Source: JBBPYR01 sp038199755 (lineage in GTDB: Bacteria; Chloroflexota; Ktedonobacteria; Ktedonobacterales; Ktedonobacteraceae). Taken from it: DNA of 47,714 bases. This document shows positions 8,947 through 18,300 of this stretch, in pieces. A model generated the notes under the pieces. The model was not told where the DNA came from, did not search any database, and saw only the letters and a program-made list of their open reading frames with translations. The number at the start of each line of letters is the position of its first letter. Within the stretch, counting starts at the first letter, position 1. The translations under genes were made by a program, and so were the position numbers. The stretch lies in contig JBBPYR010000240.1 in the NCBI GenBank assembly GCA_038199755.1, forward strand, positions 1 to 47,714. The letters run 5' to 3'.

Positions 8947-9252
8947 ATGCATCAGGGCTTGAACAATTCTCTTGAAACACTGTTGTCGCGCCACTATGGA
9001 GATGCGGCACCTGTTCCGCTAGCACTAGAGCAACAGCTGTATAGCTCACTACGGCAACAGTCACGAGAGACGCAACAGCAGCAGTATAATTTGGCTCGCC
9101 TGTATACCAATCGTTTCGGGCGTCGTCGTGCTGTGCGTCTGGTTGCGCTCGGTTCGGCTGGCCTGGGTCTACTCAGTATGGGTATGGAAGGATTGCAGTT
9201 GTTAGAGTCTGCTCTCGCAAATGAAGAAGTCACCCAGCCAGTCTTTCCGTGA
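8947..9252 (+). CDS. Small protein downstream of sigma factor, single membrane segment
   Basis: The 101-residue product is Gln-rich at the start, basic in the middle (YTNRFGRRRAVRLV), and has one hydrophobic stretch (LVALGSAGLGLLSMGMEGLQLL, about 67-88). Size, position 33 bases after the sigma gene and the single membrane segment fit a short anti-sigma or sigma-associated membrane protein, but it has no zinc-binding HxxxCxxC motif, so this is inference only. Confidence 0.6.
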   Translation: MHQGLNNSLETLLSRHYGDAAPVPLALEQQLYSSLRQQSRETQQQQYNLARLYTNRFGRRRAVRLVALGSAGLGLLSMGMEGLQLLESALANEEVTQPVFP

Positions 9253-9414
9253 GGACTTCGTGAACACCAACGGGAAAAACTGATCTGCTAAAAGACATCC
9301 AATTTGCATTAACCTACGTAGTATAGTGTAGTAGCAATACAAAAAGTGAGTAGCGGATATAGATATCCGCAAGAATAATTCAATCGACGTTTCTATAAAG
9401 GAAGGATACTTCTC

Positions 9415-9693
9415 ATGATCCCAGGATTTCACGGACTCGACCTTATCGTCATTCTCGTTATTGCGCTTCTCATCTTTGGGCCAAAGAAATTGCCTGAAAT
9501 GGGCTCGGCAATCGGGAAGAGCATCAAAGAGTTCCGCAAAGGCATGAACGAGCTCAACGCACCACATAAGGAAGATGAGCCCAAAGCTCCTGTTGTTGTT
9601 AACTACGACGCGATTGAGCGCGAAAATGCCAGCAGACGTGCAGCCGAGCCTGTACATGTTGAGGAAACCATCACTGAGGCAAGAGCTGAATAA
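9415..9693 (+). CDS. tatA: Sec-independent protein translocase TatA/TatB
   Basis: The 92-residue protein has the Tat signature: a short N-terminal membrane helix (GLDLIVILVIALLIF), the GPKKLPEMG hinge, an amphipathic helix (GSAIGKSIKEFRKGM) and an acidic tail. TatA oligomers make the translocation pore for folded twin-arginine substrates. AAGGAAGGA at 9400-9408 places the ATG. tatC begins 18 bases after the stop, so the two form a minimal TatA-TatC system with no separate tatB. Confidence 0.92.
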   Translation: MIPGFHGLDLIVILVIALLIFGPKKLPEMGSAIGKSIKEFRKGMNELNAPHKEDEPKAPVVVNYDAIERENASRRAAEPVHVEETITEARAE

Positions 9694-9710
9694 TTGTTGA
9701 GGGAGTAATC

Positions 9711-10508
9711 ATGGCTTCTGGTGATATCGACCAGGAAGACTTGTTAGGGTTCGGAAATTTCAATCTCGGTGAAGATGATGCGGATGATCCATCGGCGATG
9801 TCGTTGGTGGATCATCTGGAAGAGCTTCGTTGGCGCATTCTAAAGGCACTGATTGCGATTGTAGTTGGCTCTCTAATCGCCTTCGTCTTCAGAGATTACA
9901 TCATTCACTTCCTTGAGGCTCCTTTGCCGCGTGCGTCGGACATGGTGAAACTCACGGGTGGTAGACTGGTTGTCACTGGTTTGACGGAAGGCTTTACCGT
10001 CTACCTGCTGATCTCATTCGCCTGTGGCGTTATCCTTTCCCTACCGATCCTCCTGTATCAAACATGGGCTTTTATTGAGCCTGGATTGTATGACAAAGAA
10101 AGAAAGCATGCCGTCCCGTTTATCCTGATCGGCGTTGTACTTTTCTGTATCGGCGTTTCTATTGGCTATATTGTGTTGCGCTTTCCGGTTGAATGGCTGG
10201 TTGAATTTGCATCGAGCAGCTTCGCAGAACTCATCTCGGCGGGCAGCTACTTTACCTTCGTGGCCTTCTTTATCCTGGCCTTCGGGCTGGTGTTCGAACT
10301 GCCACTGGTGTTGACCTTCCTGGCACAGGTTGGTCTGGTGACATCGGATACGCTCAAAAAGCGACGTGCCAGTTCGCACATTGGGATGTGGATTGCCTCT
10401 ACCTTCCTGACACCAGGGGCAGACATCTATAGTCCAATCATCCTTGGCGCGTCTATGTCGTTTCTCTATGAACTGACTATCATTTTTATTCGCTTCATTA
10501 AGAAATAA
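9711..10508 (+). CDS. tatC: Sec-independent protein translocase TatC
   Basis: TatC binds the twin-arginine signal peptide and recruits TatA. The 265-residue protein has the family start, MSLVDHLEELRWRILKALIA, and six membrane helices including SLPILLYQTWAFIEPGLYDKERK, the conserved first periplasmic and cytoplasmic region. An extra acidic N-terminal stretch of about 25 residues precedes the conserved start. A GAGGGAG-like site sits just before ATG 9711. The 3' end runs into a long bidirectional hairpin. Confidence 0.93.
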   Translation: MASGDIDQEDLLGFGNFNLGEDDADDPSAMSLVDHLEELRWRILKALIAIVVGSLIAFVFRDYIIHFLEAPLPRASDMVKLTGGRLVVTGLTEGFTVYLLISFACGVILSLPILLYQTWAFIEPGLYDKERKHAVPFILIGVVLFCIGVSIGYIVLRFPVEWLVEFASSSFAELISAGSYFTFVAFFILAFGLVFELPLVLTFLAQVGLVTSDTLKKRRASSHIGMWIASTFLTPGADIYSPIILGASMSFLYELTIIFIRFIKK

Positions 10509-10512
10509 AGAC

Positions 10513-10567
10513 ACACTACACAACAATGAGCTTGCCACGAAGTGGCAAGCTCATTGTTGTGTAGTGT
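10513..10567. terminator. Bidirectional terminator, 25-bp perfect stem
   Basis: Arms 10513-10537 and 10543-10567 are perfect complements around the 5-base loop CGAAG. It lies between convergent tatC and the MFS gene and must serve both. The last codons and TGA of the MFS gene (10551-10553) are inside the right arm. There is no strong T-run. Confidence 0.8.
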
Positions 10568-11966
10568 TATTTGTTCTAAATCGGCTCCATAGGCCAACAA
10601 TTGCCAGCGAATAGAAGACTGCCGCCCCCAGGAAGAGTGGTGGATAGCCGCTATGGACAATAATCAAGCCGCCGAGTGGCGTAGAGAGCACCATCGGCAC
10701 ATTTGCCGCCACTTGATAAAAGCTGTTCGCTAGCCCACGCCGCTGCTCAGGAATAGCCTCCATTGAGAACACCTGAAACAAGCCTGCCCCCATATCCATC
10801 GTCCCTTGTCTGAACAAATACAGGGTTGCGGCTAGCGGTAGTGTGTTTGTCAGGCCGATAGTCAGAAGCAAGGGAATACTGAGCAAACGGGTGATCGTGA
10901 TGGTGTTGATTTTGCCAATGCGGGCGGCGACTAACGGTGCCAGCAGCGTTAAGAGGGCGTTCAGCGTATTTGCCCCGCCATCGATCAGGCCGAAGAGAAC
11001 AGAGGAGGCTCCCAGATGCTGGACAAAATAAATATTGAAATAAGGAATGAAGAGACCTGCCCCAGTCGCAATCAAGGCTTGTACCAACAAAATCGTAAAA
11101 AATGGGTTGGCCAGTATCATTCTGGGATGCATTACATATTTCCGCACCTCGATCATGATGACGTGTAGAGATGTTGCACTGGCCCGCTGCTTTGAACTAT
11201 CATCATCGCTTGGTGTGGGTGGTGTGGGTATCTCTGGTGGTGTGGGTGGTGTGGGTGGTGTGGGTGGTGTGGGTGTTGCGGATGCAGTGGAGATGGAGGT
11301 GGGGAGCGGTCGGTCATCATCCATGAAAAAGAGCGGTATAAAACACGGGGCGGCAATGATACCTGCTAGCAACATGGCGAGTTGGTATGAACGTGGCAAG
11401 GCTTGACTGGCTAAAAATCCGTTGAGTGTTGCTGGTAGGGGAGCCATCAGCCACGATGTCTGGCGCAACCACAGCGGCAAGGCACCCCCTAGGACCTCAC
11501 CGAGTACGATAGTACTCAGGTTCACGACAATATTAAGGCTAAACAGTTGTGGTCGTTCTGTGGGCGTACTATTCCTGGTAAGAAATGGTGCATTCACAAC
11601 CAGCGGAAATGCCCCTGCTAAACCGACGAGAAAGGTTGATGTGAGTAAAGGGATTGGTTGGCGAAATACCAGTTGTATTGCGCCAAACACGGCAATAGCA
11701 GCACTGGACCCGATCAAAATAAGCTTGCCACCAAAGCGGTCAATACACACTCCGGCGGGGAAAATAGCAATTCCGGCACCGATAGCACCAACCAGATAAA
11801 TCAGGCCAATAAAATCTGTTTTATAGCCCAGCGAGACAAGGTACAGATTATAAAGGATGAGGATAATGCCTGTAGTGACGCCGCTCAAAATATTGCTGAG
11901 AAGATAGAGACGGGCGTTTCGTTGGAAACGCCCGAATTCGTGTAGATATGCCAGAATTGCACTCAT
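10551..11966 (-). CDS. MFS transporter
   Basis: The 471-residue protein has about 12 membrane helices in two halves. Family motif A is seen in loop 2-3 as GVCIDRFGGKLILIG. The cytoplasmic central loop holds a Thr-Pro-Pro repeat (PTPPTPPTPPTPPEIPTPPTPS) followed by DDDSS. This loop comes from a 9-base tandem repeat (GGTGTGGGT on the plus strand, about 11215-11275) and is likely to vary in copy number. The helices match the multidrug or unknown-substrate branch of MFS exporters; the substrate cannot be told. It overlaps the upstream gene by four bases, so it is cotranscribed with the two small membrane proteins. Confidence 0.85.
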   Translation of the reverse strand: MSAILAYLHEFGRFQRNARLYLLSNILSGVTTGIILILYNLYLVSLGYKTDFIGLIYLVGAIGAGIAIFPAGVCIDRFGGKLILIGSSAAIAVFGAIQLVFRQPIPLLTSTFLVGLAGAFPLVVNAPFLTRNSTPTERPQLFSLNIVVNLSTIVLGEVLGGALPLWLRQTSWLMAPLPATLNGFLASQALPRSYQLAMLLAGIIAAPCFIPLFFMDDDRPLPTSISTASATPTPPTPPTPPTPPEIPTPPTPSDDDSSKQRASATSLHVIMIEVRKYVMHPRMILANPFFTILLVQALIATGAGLFIPYFNIYFVQHLGASSVLFGLIDGGANTLNALLTLLAPLVAARIGKINTITITRLLSIPLLLTIGLTNTLPLAATLYLFRQGTMDMGAGLFQVFSMEAIPEQRRGLANSFYQVAANVPMVLSTPLGGLIIVHSGYPPLFLGAAVFYSLAIVGLWSRFRTNNTTQQ

Positions 11967-12556
11967 TTTTTCAGCTGTGATGCGGTAACTGCTGGCCCGC
12001 TAACGGGTGTAGCGGAGCCGAGAGTTGATCCATCTCGATAATCAGGAGCTTTCTCACTCATGAGCTTGCGATAGCCGGGACTGGTAAATTCCAAACCTTC
12101 TGTATCAAGTTCAATGTCTTTGCTTGAGCGTTCGGGCAACTGCTTCGCTCTGCCCGGTAAGAACAGCGTTTTTGCAATAGCCTTGACCTGTTCGGTACGT
12201 GCGCGAAATTCAATGGCATACTGTGCAACGCGATCTGCACCTTCATCGACTTTCTTATCAAGTGTATGAACGGCTACAGAGCCTTGCGCTATCGAACGTA
12301 CAATCTGGTTGGTGTTCGCCGCTGGCTCAACTCCTTTTACCGCTAACTCTGTTGTGCTGTTGACGCTATCAACTGTGGGACGCAGGCGTTTGATAATTTC
12401 CATCTTCTCGCGCACCCAGCCGAAGGCGAATGCCATTGCCAGATTAAAGGCAACTGCCAACACTATAAAGATTACTGCGTAAAAACAGATCACGATAGCT
12501 GCGAAGTTTCCCCAGGCTGCTAAGGTGGGATCGACGGCGAAGACGAGATGTGCCAT
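11963..12556 (-). CDS. Single-pass membrane protein (DUF948-like)
   Basis: The 197-residue product has one N-terminal membrane helix (WGNFAAIVICFYAVIFIVLAVAF), a cytoplasmic amphipathic region with coiled-coil character (residues 45-130) and a polar tail. This is the form of DUF948-type proteins. It overlaps its neighbours by one base (12556) and four bases (11963-11966), making a tight minus-strand operon. No function is known. Confidence 0.7.
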   Translation of the reverse strand: MAHLVFAVDPTLAAWGNFAAIVICFYAVIFIVLAVAFNLAMAFAFGWVREKMEIIKRLRPTVDSVNSTTELAVKGVEPAANTNQIVRSIAQGSVAVHTLDKKVDEGADRVAQYAIEFRARTEQVKAIAKTLFLPGRAKQLPERSSKDIELDTEGLEFTSPGYRKLMSEKAPDYRDGSTLGSATPVSGPAVTASQLKK

Positions 12557-13035
12557 TATTCGCCTCCTCCAGCCGCTGCCATCGCGTCCATCTGTTCCTT
12601 GCGGCGTTGTTCGGCACGGCTCTTGGCGCGTCCTTTTCCGAAGAAGACACGCACCATTTGCTGACCTGCCATTGCAGCCGCGACAGCACGCACACTGGGA
12701 GCAATGGCAAGATCACCAGCTAGTTGTGTTGTCGCACCAATGGTTGAGACCGTATGACCCGCGGTTTGTGCGGTATCCTTCACGATACCAACTGTGTCCT
12801 GCACTGACGCCAACAAGGGTTTCACCTCATCGCGGACGAGAGAAATGGTACGAATAAGCATGATAATAGAGTAGACCTGGAATAGGGTGGCCGTGATCAT
12901 AAATGCAGCTAACAGCATTAAGAATATGTAGAGAACTTCGAGTAAGACACCAAAGATTGCCGCCACGATGATGCCAATAACAAGGAGAACAAAGACGACC
13001 CCACCAATGATTGCGAACCGTGTTGCACCTTTCAT
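12556..13035 (-). CDS. Two-helix membrane protein, first gene of small operon
   Basis: The 159-residue product has two closely spaced hydrophobic stretches (about 8-35 and 38-62), then an amphipathic segment (VRDEVKPLLASVQDTVGIVK) resembling that of the next gene and a basic tail with GKGRAKSRAEQRRKEQMD. It is probably a partner of the product at 11963-12556, since both join a membrane anchor to a similar helical region and share a one-base TAATG-type overlap. AGGAGGC upstream of the ATG at 13035 is a strong ribosome site. Confidence 0.7.
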   Translation of the reverse strand: MKGATRFAIIGGVVFVLLVIGIIVAAIFGVLLEVLYIFLMLLAAFMITATLFQVYSIIMLIRTISLVRDEVKPLLASVQDTVGIVKDTAQTAGHTVSTIGATTQLAGDLAIAPSVRAVAAAMAGQQMVRVFFGKGRAKSRAEQRRKEQMDAMAAAGGGE

Positions 13036-13346
13036 AAAATGTGCCTCCTACAATATTTTGAAGTACTAATGAATCATTATAACTCATAGATGCAGTGCTT
13101 TAGCAAGTGGAAATGCGAATTTCTACATTACGCCGCTTCGCACCCCTTACTAACACGTAGCAAAGAGGTATTGTGTGGACAAAGTGGAGATATTCCTACC
13201 GGAAGCTTAGATAACTGAGCATATAGTGAAAAATGGCTGAGACTTCCTCACGTTTTCTCTGTTTTGCATCTTTATCGCACGGGTAATCCGTACTAGGATT
13301 AGTACATCTGGTGAGAAATTGCTCTATCTAAAGGAGGACTTACAGC
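13036..13346. other. Divergent intergenic region, no gene seen
   Basis: About 310 bases lie between a minus-strand operon and the plus-strand GlsB/YeaQ-like gene. It is presumably where both promoters lie. I saw no RNA gene. AAAGGAGGA at 13330-13338 is the strong ribosome site of the plus-strand gene. Confidence 0.4.
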
Positions 13347-13691
13347 ATGATGCATATACTAGCAGATACCGTTGTAATGACTGGTAACATTTTTGGCTAT
13401 CATTTTGTGTTAACGTTGAGTCAGCTTGTCTATTGGGCCATCGCTGCCCTTGTTGGGATTGTGGCAGAGTTTATTGTTGGTTGGCGCCTCCCCTTTGGCG
13501 TTGTAGGTGCGATTGCGGCTGCCCTTGTCGGCATCTGGCTGATGACAAGCGTTGTACACCTCGTCATCCCTGGCGATCCCATCTTATATGGTGTGCCGCT
13601 CTTCCGTGCCTTGATTGGAGCTATTGTTCTGGTGGGGATCTGGCACTTGTTTACCTATCGTTCCTGGTCACGTCGCCGTCGTGCTGTATAG
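13347..13691 (+). CDS. GlsB/YeaQ/YmgE-like small membrane protein (copy 1)
   Basis: The 114-residue product has three to four membrane helices and the glycine-rich GIVAEFIVGWRLPFGVVGAIAAALVGIW motif of the transglycosylase-associated (GlsB/YeaQ) family, whose members are small stress-linked inner-membrane proteins. The C-terminus is a short basic tail (RSWSRRRRAV). A paralogue follows at 13950 with the same core (GWRLPFG, GAI-AALVGIWL). The two look like a local duplication separated by a 62-base palindrome. Confidence 0.8.
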   Translation: MMHILADTVVMTGNIFGYHFVLTLSQLVYWAIAALVGIVAEFIVGWRLPFGVVGAIAAALVGIWLMTSVVHLVIPGDPILYGVPLFRALIGAIVLVGIWHLFTYRSWSRRRRAV

Positions 13692-13703
13692 GCTGTAGGT
13701 TAG

Positions 13704-13765
13704 AAAGAGAATACACTAGGGCAGGAGCCATCCGCGGATGGCTCCTGCCCTAGTGTATTCTCTTT
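13704..13765. terminator. 62-base perfect palindrome (terminator)
   Basis: Bases 13704-13734 and 13735-13765 are exact reverse complements, centred on CCG|CGG. It starts 12 bases after the first GlsB-like gene. As RNA it would form an unbroken stem of about 29 bp and act as a strong, orientation-free terminator. Confidence 0.75.
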
Positions 13766-13949
13766 GCCTTTTACTTTATGCCGCCTGCTACGTTGCTATA
13801 AGTAGGGATCTCCCTCGTGAGCATCCTTCGCTCACCAAGGGGAATGCTCACAAGAAATGAAGGATGCTCATCAGGAGACATCTCTGCGAAACTGAGAAAA
13901 TGGCAGCGTTCATCTTTATGGAAGAGATGGATTATACAGGAGGGAAAGT

Positions 13950-14324
13950 ATGCTTCTAACTGCACAGGCTCTGACGAGTAGTGTTGGGATTATTCTGGCA
14001 GACCAAATTGTTATCACTACAGGAACGCTCATTTACCTGGGGATTGCTGCGATTGTGGGTTTCATCGCGGAGTCCATCGTCGGTTGGCGTTTGCCTTTCG
14101 GAATTATCGGTGCGATTGTTGCCGCACTCGTGGGTATCTGGCTACTCAATAATGTTATTCAGATCAGTATCCCTGGCGATTTTACGATCCTGAACCAACC
14201 TATTCCCGTTATTAAGGCATTTCTTGGGGCTATTCTGGTTGTGGCCGTCTGGCACTTCCTGACGTTCCCCACTTGGCGTCGTCGCGAAAGTTACAGCCGC
14301 CGCCGCCGCGATTATCGCGACTAA
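13950..14324 (+). CDS. GlsB/YeaQ/YmgE-like small membrane protein (copy 2)
   Basis: This 124-residue paralogue of the gene at 13347 has the same GIAAIVGFIAESIVGWRLPF core, three to four membrane helices and a longer Arg-rich tail (RRRESYSRRRRDYRD). GGAGGGAAAG just before ATG 13950 is a good ribosome site. The pair is probably a tandem duplication that has diverged. Function is unknown beyond the stress association of the family. Confidence 0.8.
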   Translation: MLLTAQALTSSVGIILADQIVITTGTLIYLGIAAIVGFIAESIVGWRLPFGIIGAIVAALVGIWLLNNVIQISIPGDFTILNQPIPVIKAFLGAILVVAVWHFLTFPTWRRRESYSRRRRDYRD

Positions 14325-14358
14325 TAACTGGGGCCATCCCGACTAGAGCTAGAGCAAG

Positions 14359-14395
14359 AAACCTGTCTTGTGTTGAAAAGCCACAAGACAGGTTT
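14359..14395 (+). terminator. Rho-independent terminator after GlsB-like copy 2
   Basis: Arms 14359-14372 and 14382-14395 form a 14-bp stem around a nine-base loop, 34 bases after the stop codon. Confidence 0.75.
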
Positions 14396-14470
14396 TCTGT
14401 GTGCCAATTTTCTTCTGTATTTCTATGTATCTATCTTACGCTATGTTATGAAAAGTAAAGGGGGTATGGC

Positions 14471-15103
14471 ATGTTTGCTATCAGCGCATTTGTGACATTT
14501 TTTACTATTATTGATCCAGTGGGTCTGGCTCCTGTGGTGATCGGGCTAACGGGGCATTTAAATGATGCTCAACGTAAACTGATCGTAGCACGAGCTACGT
14601 TGATTAGTGCTGGTATTATTGCGTTTTTCGCATTGGTGGGACGCTTCTTGTTAGATCGTCTAGGCATTAGCCTGTATGCATTCGATATCGCTGGTGGCGC
14701 ACTGCTATTTCTTGTAGCGGTTGATATGCTCTTTGGTCGCCCATCGGGTACACGCGAGACGAAGGCCGAGGAGCAGGAGGCCATGACCAAGGAGGATGTG
14801 AGTATCTTCCCACTGGCAATTCCGATGATTGCTGGTCCTGGTACGATTGCCACCACCATTCTCTATGTAGATATTGCCACACCTCATATATTAGACCTGT
14901 TAGCGGTTGCAGGCGCGATTGCCACGTCATTGCTCGCAGCATGGCTGGTCATGCGCAGTAGCCTGAGCATCATACGCCTCTTTGGTCGTACCGGTATTAT
15001 GGTCGTTTCGCGTATTCTGGGTATTCTGCTCGCGGCTCTCGCCATTCAATTTATGCTGAACGGCATTGTAATGTTTATACATACAACGAATATTCTGCAC
15101 TAA
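14471..15103 (+). CDS. MarC family integral membrane protein
   Basis: The 210-residue product has six membrane helices and the MarC signatures FFTIIDPVGLAPVVIGL and FPLAIPMIAGPGTIATTIL. MarC proteins were once thought to give multidrug resistance but have no firm function. A loop of about 25 polar residues (GRPSGTRETKAEEQEAM) separates helices 3 and 4, as in the family. ATG 14471 is preceded by AAAGGGGG. It is probably its own transcription unit, with terminators on both sides. Confidence 0.88.
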   Translation: MFAISAFVTFFTIIDPVGLAPVVIGLTGHLNDAQRKLIVARATLISAGIIAFFALVGRFLLDRLGISLYAFDIAGGALLFLVAVDMLFGRPSGTRETKAEEQEAMTKEDVSIFPLAIPMIAGPGTIATTILYVDIATPHILDLLAVAGAIATSLLAAWLVMRSSLSIIRLFGRTGIMVVSRILGILLAALAIQFMLNGIVMFIHTTNILH

Positions 15104-15134
15104 TCTGCATTTTGTAATCCATAGACGAGCATAA

Positions 15135-15181
15135 AGCAGAGTGGGCCATGCGAACAACACGTTCACATGGCCCACACTGCT
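15135..15181 (+). terminator. Hairpin terminator after MarC
   Basis: Arms 15135-15150 and 15166-15181 pair over 16 bases with one mismatch around a 15-base loop, 31 bases after the stop. Confidence 0.65.
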
Positions 15182-15274
15182 TCTCACTTACATCACGTGT
15201 TGCCCCGCTTGTTTTTTGAGGCTCTTCACGACTATGCCGATCCTCCATCTGGGTATTCCTTCACACGAGAGGTG

Positions 15275-15280
15275 TATAAT
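15275..15280 (+). promoter_or_regulatory. Candidate -10 box (TATAAT) of the NB-ARC/WD40 gene
   Basis: A perfect TATAAT lies 51 bases before ATG 15332. The region 17 bases further up matches the -35 consensus poorly. An imperfect inverted repeat (ACACTTACT / AGTAAGCAGTGT, 15281-15305) directly downstream could be an operator. Weak support. Confidence 0.35.
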
Positions 15281-15331
15281 ACACTTACTAAAAAGTAAGC
15301 AGTGTATAGTATGCTTTGGAGTTGTAGGTGT

Positions 15332-18300
15332 ATGAAGACATTTCCTGTGTGGGCACGTTGGGCGACGTTCATTGGGGTGTTGCTCCTCATTATTGTGGCA
15401 GCTCTCTTCTGGATCACGAATAGCCAGGGGCCAGTGGCAACGATCATCTCTATCCTTTTCGGGGCACTTGGCTTGATCTTCTCGTTCATCCAAATCTTCC
15501 CCACCGGAAAATCTGAACCTTCCGCTACCACCGCTTCACCTTCTTTCAAGGAGCACCACCTTGTCCCGCAGGGGCAATCTCCCATCGGAGCGCTTCCAGC
15601 AGCCACGCTCATGCAAAAGCCCGTCAGTCAGGAACTGACGACTACGTCTCCAGCACTCATACAGAGCAATCAGAGCGATGAAAAAAAAGTTGTTTTCCGC
15701 GAAGACTGGGGGGAAGCTCCCCAGGTGAGGCAATTTTATGGACGGAAACGAGAAACGGCACTTGTCAGCCAATGGCTCACCGTCGATGCCTGTCGCGTCA
15801 TTGCGGTCCTCGGCATGGGCGGAGTGGGAAAAACGACCCTCGTGACCCATCTTGCCAAGGAGGTAAAAGGCACATTTAGCGCTGTTTTTTGGCGTTCCCT
15901 GCACAATGCGCCCTCACTTGAAGAGGTTCTGAGTGAAGCCTTATCCTTCTTAGCGGACCAGCAGCACCTTGCTCTTCCTCAAGAGCAGCAAGGTCAACTC
16001 GCTTTGCTCATCGAATCCTTTCGTCACGCTCGCTGCCTGATGATCCTGGATAACTTCGAGTCTGTGTTGCAAGTGGGCGGGAGCGCAGGTCAATACCGCG
16101 TGGGCTATGAAGGGTATGGCCGCTTGCTGCAACGTATCGCAGAACTTGAACACCACAGTTGCCTGCTCATCACGAGCCGCGAGAAACCACGTGAGATTGC
16201 ACGTTTAGAGGGGGCAAATTCGCCTGTGCGCTCTCTTCAGATTACTGGGGTCAGCACTGATGAAGGGCGAGAGTTGCTTCAGGATAGTGGTGTTGTTGGT
16301 GAGAGTGCGACCTGGGCGACACTCGTTGCCCGCTATTCTGGCAATCCGCTAGCCTTAAAACTGGCGGCTGAACCGATTCGCGAGGTTTTTGGCGGCAATA
16401 TTGCCCGCTTTTTGCAAGAGGGAGAGAGCGTGTTTGGCGATATTCGCGCTCTTTTCGATGCCCAATTTCGTCGCCTCTCGCCAGTGGAGCGCGATTTACT
16501 CTCCTGGTTAGCCATAGAACGTGAACCAGTCCTCTTTGAGGAATTGCAAGCAGAAATGCTCCAGCCCGCGCAAAAAGGCATATTGCTGGAAGCACTCGCC
16601 TCGTTACGACGACGCTCTATGATTGATACGAGTGGCAATGCTCGTTTTGTGCTGCAAGCAGTGCTGGTAGAGTATATCACTGATGAAATAGTCAATCAGG
16701 CCTATGAGGAAGTGCAGACGGAGCAGCTTGTCCTGCTGGGAAGTCATGCACTGATGAAGGCCCAGAGCGACAATGATGTGCGTAACAGTCAGCTCCGCCT
16801 TCTGCTTACCCCTCTCTTGCATCGTCTCTTGCTCCAGATGAGCAAAGAAGAGCTAGAGCAGAAGTGTCGCCATATCTTGGATGTGCTGCGAAGCACACAG
16901 GCCTCCGCAAATAGCTATGCGGCAGGCAATGTGCTCAACCTGCTTGTGCTCGCGCAGAGTCACTTGGGCCAATGGAACTTCTCTCACCTCGCCATTCGCC
17001 AAGCGTATCTGCCCAATGTCTCTCTGGCCGATGTCAATTTTGCTTCCGCTAATCTTGCCACCTCCATTTTTACCGATACCTTCGCGGGTGTGCTCTCTCT
17101 TGCCTTTAGTGCCGATGGCAATCGGCTCGCGGCAGGAACTGCCAATGGCGAGATCAGACTGTGGCAAGCGAGCAATGGTAGGCCGCTCTCGCTCTTGCAA
17201 GGGCATACTGATGCTGTTTGGTCGATAGCGTTCAGTCCTGATGGGACGCAAATCGTGAGTGGAAGTCAAGACAGGACCATCCGTCTCTGGGACAGTAAGA
17301 GTGGTCAGTGTCTGCATGTTCTGGAGGAGAAGAAGACGCGAGCCTGGTCGGTGGCCTTCAACGCTGATGGTACCTTGCTGGCCAGCGGTGGAAACGATCA
17401 CCTGTTACATCTCTGGAATGGCAAAACCGGAGAAGCCGTGGGGACATTAGAAGGACATAGTGATCGCATTCTCGCGGTCGCCTTCAGCCCTGATGGTACG
17501 CTGCTTGCCAGTGCGAGCGTGGATCAAACCATTCGACTGTGGAACATGCAGACAGAGCAGTGTATCCACATTCTCAAAGGGCATAGCTCACTCTTGCGGA
17601 CAGTGGCTTTCAGGTCCGATGGCAAGATGCTGGCGAGTGCGGGTGAGGACCAGACGCTCCGCTTATGGGATGTGGCGACGGGTCAATGTTTGAACGTCCT
17701 GACTGGGCATACCCATTGGGTCCACTCGGTCGCCTTCACGACGGATGGAACTGTGCTGGCTAGTGGTAGTGAGGATGCCACCGTTCGTTTATGGGATGTG
17801 GCGACGGGACACTGCATGAGTACGATTGCAAGACATACGAATCGTGTCTGGTCAGTGGCCTTTCGCCCGGATAGTACCATCCTGGCCAGTGGGAGTGACG
17901 ATCAGACCATTCACGTATGGGATATCCGTTCGGGCCAGGACCTCTACACACTGCATGGCTATACCACCTGGATTTGGTCGGTGGCCTTTCACCCGAATGG
18001 AAACTTGCTTGCCAGTAGTGACCAGGATATTGATCTGTGGGATACGCAGTCGCAACGTCTGCTGCGGACATTGCAGGGGCATACCAATCGTGTTCGGGTC
18101 GTGACCTTTAGCCCTGATGGGAATATTCTGGCCAGTGGCAGCGAAGATCAGACGATTCGTCTGTGGGAGATCAAGACGGGAGAGGCCCTCTTTCGCCTGC
18201 AAGGGCATAGCAATTGGGTACGTGCCCTCGCCTTTCATCCCGATGGCACGCAACTTGCCAGTGGCAGTGACGATGTGAGTATCCGTCTCTGGGATGTAAA

